Positions 63,146 through 64,000 of a stretch of 64,000 nt of DNA are shown here, in pieces. The stretch's first letter is position 1, and every line of letters begins with the position of its first letter. Below the pieces are notes generated by a model that saw only the letters and a program-made list of their open reading frames with translations, was not told where the DNA came from and did no database searches. This DNA comes from Bacteroidota bacterium (GTDB lineage: Bacteria; Bacteroidota; Bacteroidia; Chitinophagales; Chitinophagaceae). Position numbers and translations under genes: made by a program. The stretch lies in the NCBI GenBank assembly GCA_030706685.1, contig JAUZOA010000006.1, forward strand, positions 52,644-116,643. The letters run 5' to 3'.

Positions 63146-64000
63146 ATGACGCTTTATCAAATAGACGCTTTTACCAATAAACTTTTTTCGGGCAACCCTG
63201 CCGCCGTCATTCCGCTGGATAAATGGATAGATGATTCGCTGATGCAGGAACTTGCCATGGAAAATAATCTTTCCGAAACGGTTTTTTTTGTACCATCAGG
63301 TTCTTCGCCGGAGGCCCCGGCAGGAACGGATTATCATATCCGCTGGTTTACGCCGGCAGCGGAGATTAATTTGTGCGGGCATGCTACATTGGCAAGCGCG
63401 TATGTATTGTTCAACATCCTCGGGTATAAAAAGTCTTCTGTTACTTTTCATTGTCAAAGCGGGTCCCTGTTCGTAACCAGGGAAAAAGATATCATCTCCA
63501 TGGATTTTCCATCCTGGAAACCTGAAAGGCTTACCGGTTATCCTGATGGGTTGGAGCAGGTGCTTGGCGTAAAGGAAATTGTAGGGGTCTATAAAAGCCG
63601 TGACCTGCTGGTAGAATTAAACAGCGAAGAGGATGTAAGAAACGCTGAACCGGATTTTACTTTGATAAAGAAGACAGGGTATAAGATTATCATCACTGCG
63701 CCGGGGGGAATCCGGCAGGCCGCTGGAAGTTACCCGAATACGCCCACTCGCCCCCAGCGGCCAGATGGATTACAACAGCGACCTGACCCGTCTCCCCCGG
63801 CCGATTTCGTTTCCCGTTTTTTCGCGCCAACATTCGGAGTAGACGAAGACCCCGTTACGGGTTCCGCACATTCCCAACTGATCCCTTTCTGGAGTGAAAA
63901 ACTTGGTAAAACTAAGATGGTGGCAAAACAACTTTCTAAAAGAGGGGGTCATTTATGGGTTGAACAAAAGGGTGACAGGGTACAAATGGGCGGTCAATGC
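63146..64000 (+). CDS. PhzF-family epimerase/isomerase, C-terminal end cut off
   Basis: Open from ATG at 63146 to the window edge, 285 codons. It shows MTLYQIDAFTNKLFSGNPAAV, ENNLSETVFFVP (with the catalytic Glu of the family), IRWFTPAAEINLCGHATLA and DEDPVTGSAHSQLIPFW. PhzF proteins are two-domain isomerases, many of unknown substrate. Between ITAPGG and DFVSRFFAP there is an additional run of about 28 residues rich in Pro, Arg and Gln, encoded by 63704-63798, which the family normally lacks; the frame stays open through it. Very few residues should be missing after the window end. Confidence 0.9.
   Translation, partial: MTLYQIDAFTNKLFSGNPAAVIPLDKWIDDSLMQELAMENNLSETVFFVPSGSSPEAPAGTDYHIRWFTPAAEINLCGHATLASAYVLFNILGYKKSSVTFHCQSGSLFVTREKDIISMDFPSWKPERLTGYPDGLEQVLGVKEIVGVYKSRDLLVELNSEEDVRNAEPDFTLIKKTGYKIIITAPGGIRQAAGSYPNTPTRPQRPDGLQQRPDPSPPADFVSRFFAPTFGVDEDPVTGSAHSQLIPFWSEKLGKTKMVAKQLSKRGGHLWVEQKGDRVQMGGQC
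63718..63762. repeat. Inverted repeat inside an in-frame insertion of the PhzF-like gene
   Basis: GGCCGCTGG (63718-63726) and CCAGCGGCC (63754-63762) are exact complements enclosing 27 bases. They lie in the middle of the additional 28-residue stretch of the gene, as expected for a small palindromic element inserted in frame. Confidence 0.6.

Overview
The window comes from a Bacteroidota genome, most likely a Chitinophagaceae-type soil or sediment bacterium. The pointers are a SusC/SusD pair, a fused cbb3 oxidase subunit CcoNO, a fused alpha-beta 2-oxoacid dehydrogenase E1, DUF3857 and DUF1573 proteins, starts without Shine-Dalgarno sequences, and promoters of the Bacteroidota type (TTTG, about 19 bases, TAnnTTTG). 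The family assignment is inference from gene content; no rRNA or tRNA gene was seen.

Region 1 (1-22.0 kb) is a glucuronoxylan utilisation locus. On the minus strand lie two tandem LacI-type repressors, a GH67 alpha-glucuronidase, a short-chain dehydrogenase (probable D-mannonate oxidoreductase) and the start of a GH115 alpha-glucuronidase. On the plus strand lie susC, susD, a GH10 xylanase with an inserted carbohydrate-binding module, xylulokinase, xylose isomerase, a sodium:sugar symporter, a GH3 beta-xylosidase and mannonate dehydratase. Together they bind and cut xylan, remove (methyl)glucuronate, import xylose, and send xylose to the pentose phosphate pathway and glucuronate towards 2-keto-3-deoxygluconate. 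Identical operators (TGCAATCGGTTGCA) precede both repressors, and one lies in the divergent repressor/susC region.

Region 2 (22.0-22.7 kb) has no gene. It holds a 22-bp tandem repeat array, a dispersed-repeat-like segment and a terminator.

Region 3 (22.7-37.1 kb) is a microaerobic respiration island: a response regulator fused to a CRP/FNR domain, the copper ATPase CcoI, ccoS-ccoNO-ccoQ-ccoP-ccoG-ccoH plus a TauE/DsbD-like membrane protein, a PAS histidine kinase, the di-iron repair protein RIC and a flavin-binding PPOX-fold protein. Six FNR-type boxes (TTGATnnnnATCAA with 0-2 mismatches) sit before these genes and define a probable regulon.

Region 4 (37.3-43.1 kb) is ordinary: SRPBCC and membrane proteins, an acetyltransferase, an aminotransferase and an aldo/keto reductase. 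A gene-free stretch with an 11-bp tandem repeat and hairpins follows (43.1-44.0 kb).

Region 5 (44.0-53.7 kb) is the most unusual part. Four genes encode a one-helix membrane protein, an Hsp70/actin-fold ATPase, a membrane coiled-coil protein and a 1757-residue protein. In that last protein I read a ten-helix SEDS (FtsW/RodA-like) module joined to a class B penicillin-binding transpeptidase. This looks like a self-contained cell-wall synthesis machine with its own actin-family ATPase.

Region 6 (53.7-64 kb) has DinB, two DUF1573 proteins, the fused 2-oxoacid dehydrogenase E1, a small membrane protein, two DUF3857 proteins, a four-helix-bundle (IVS) protein and a PhzF-like protein cut by the window edge. 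The PhzF gene carries a palindromic in-frame insertion.
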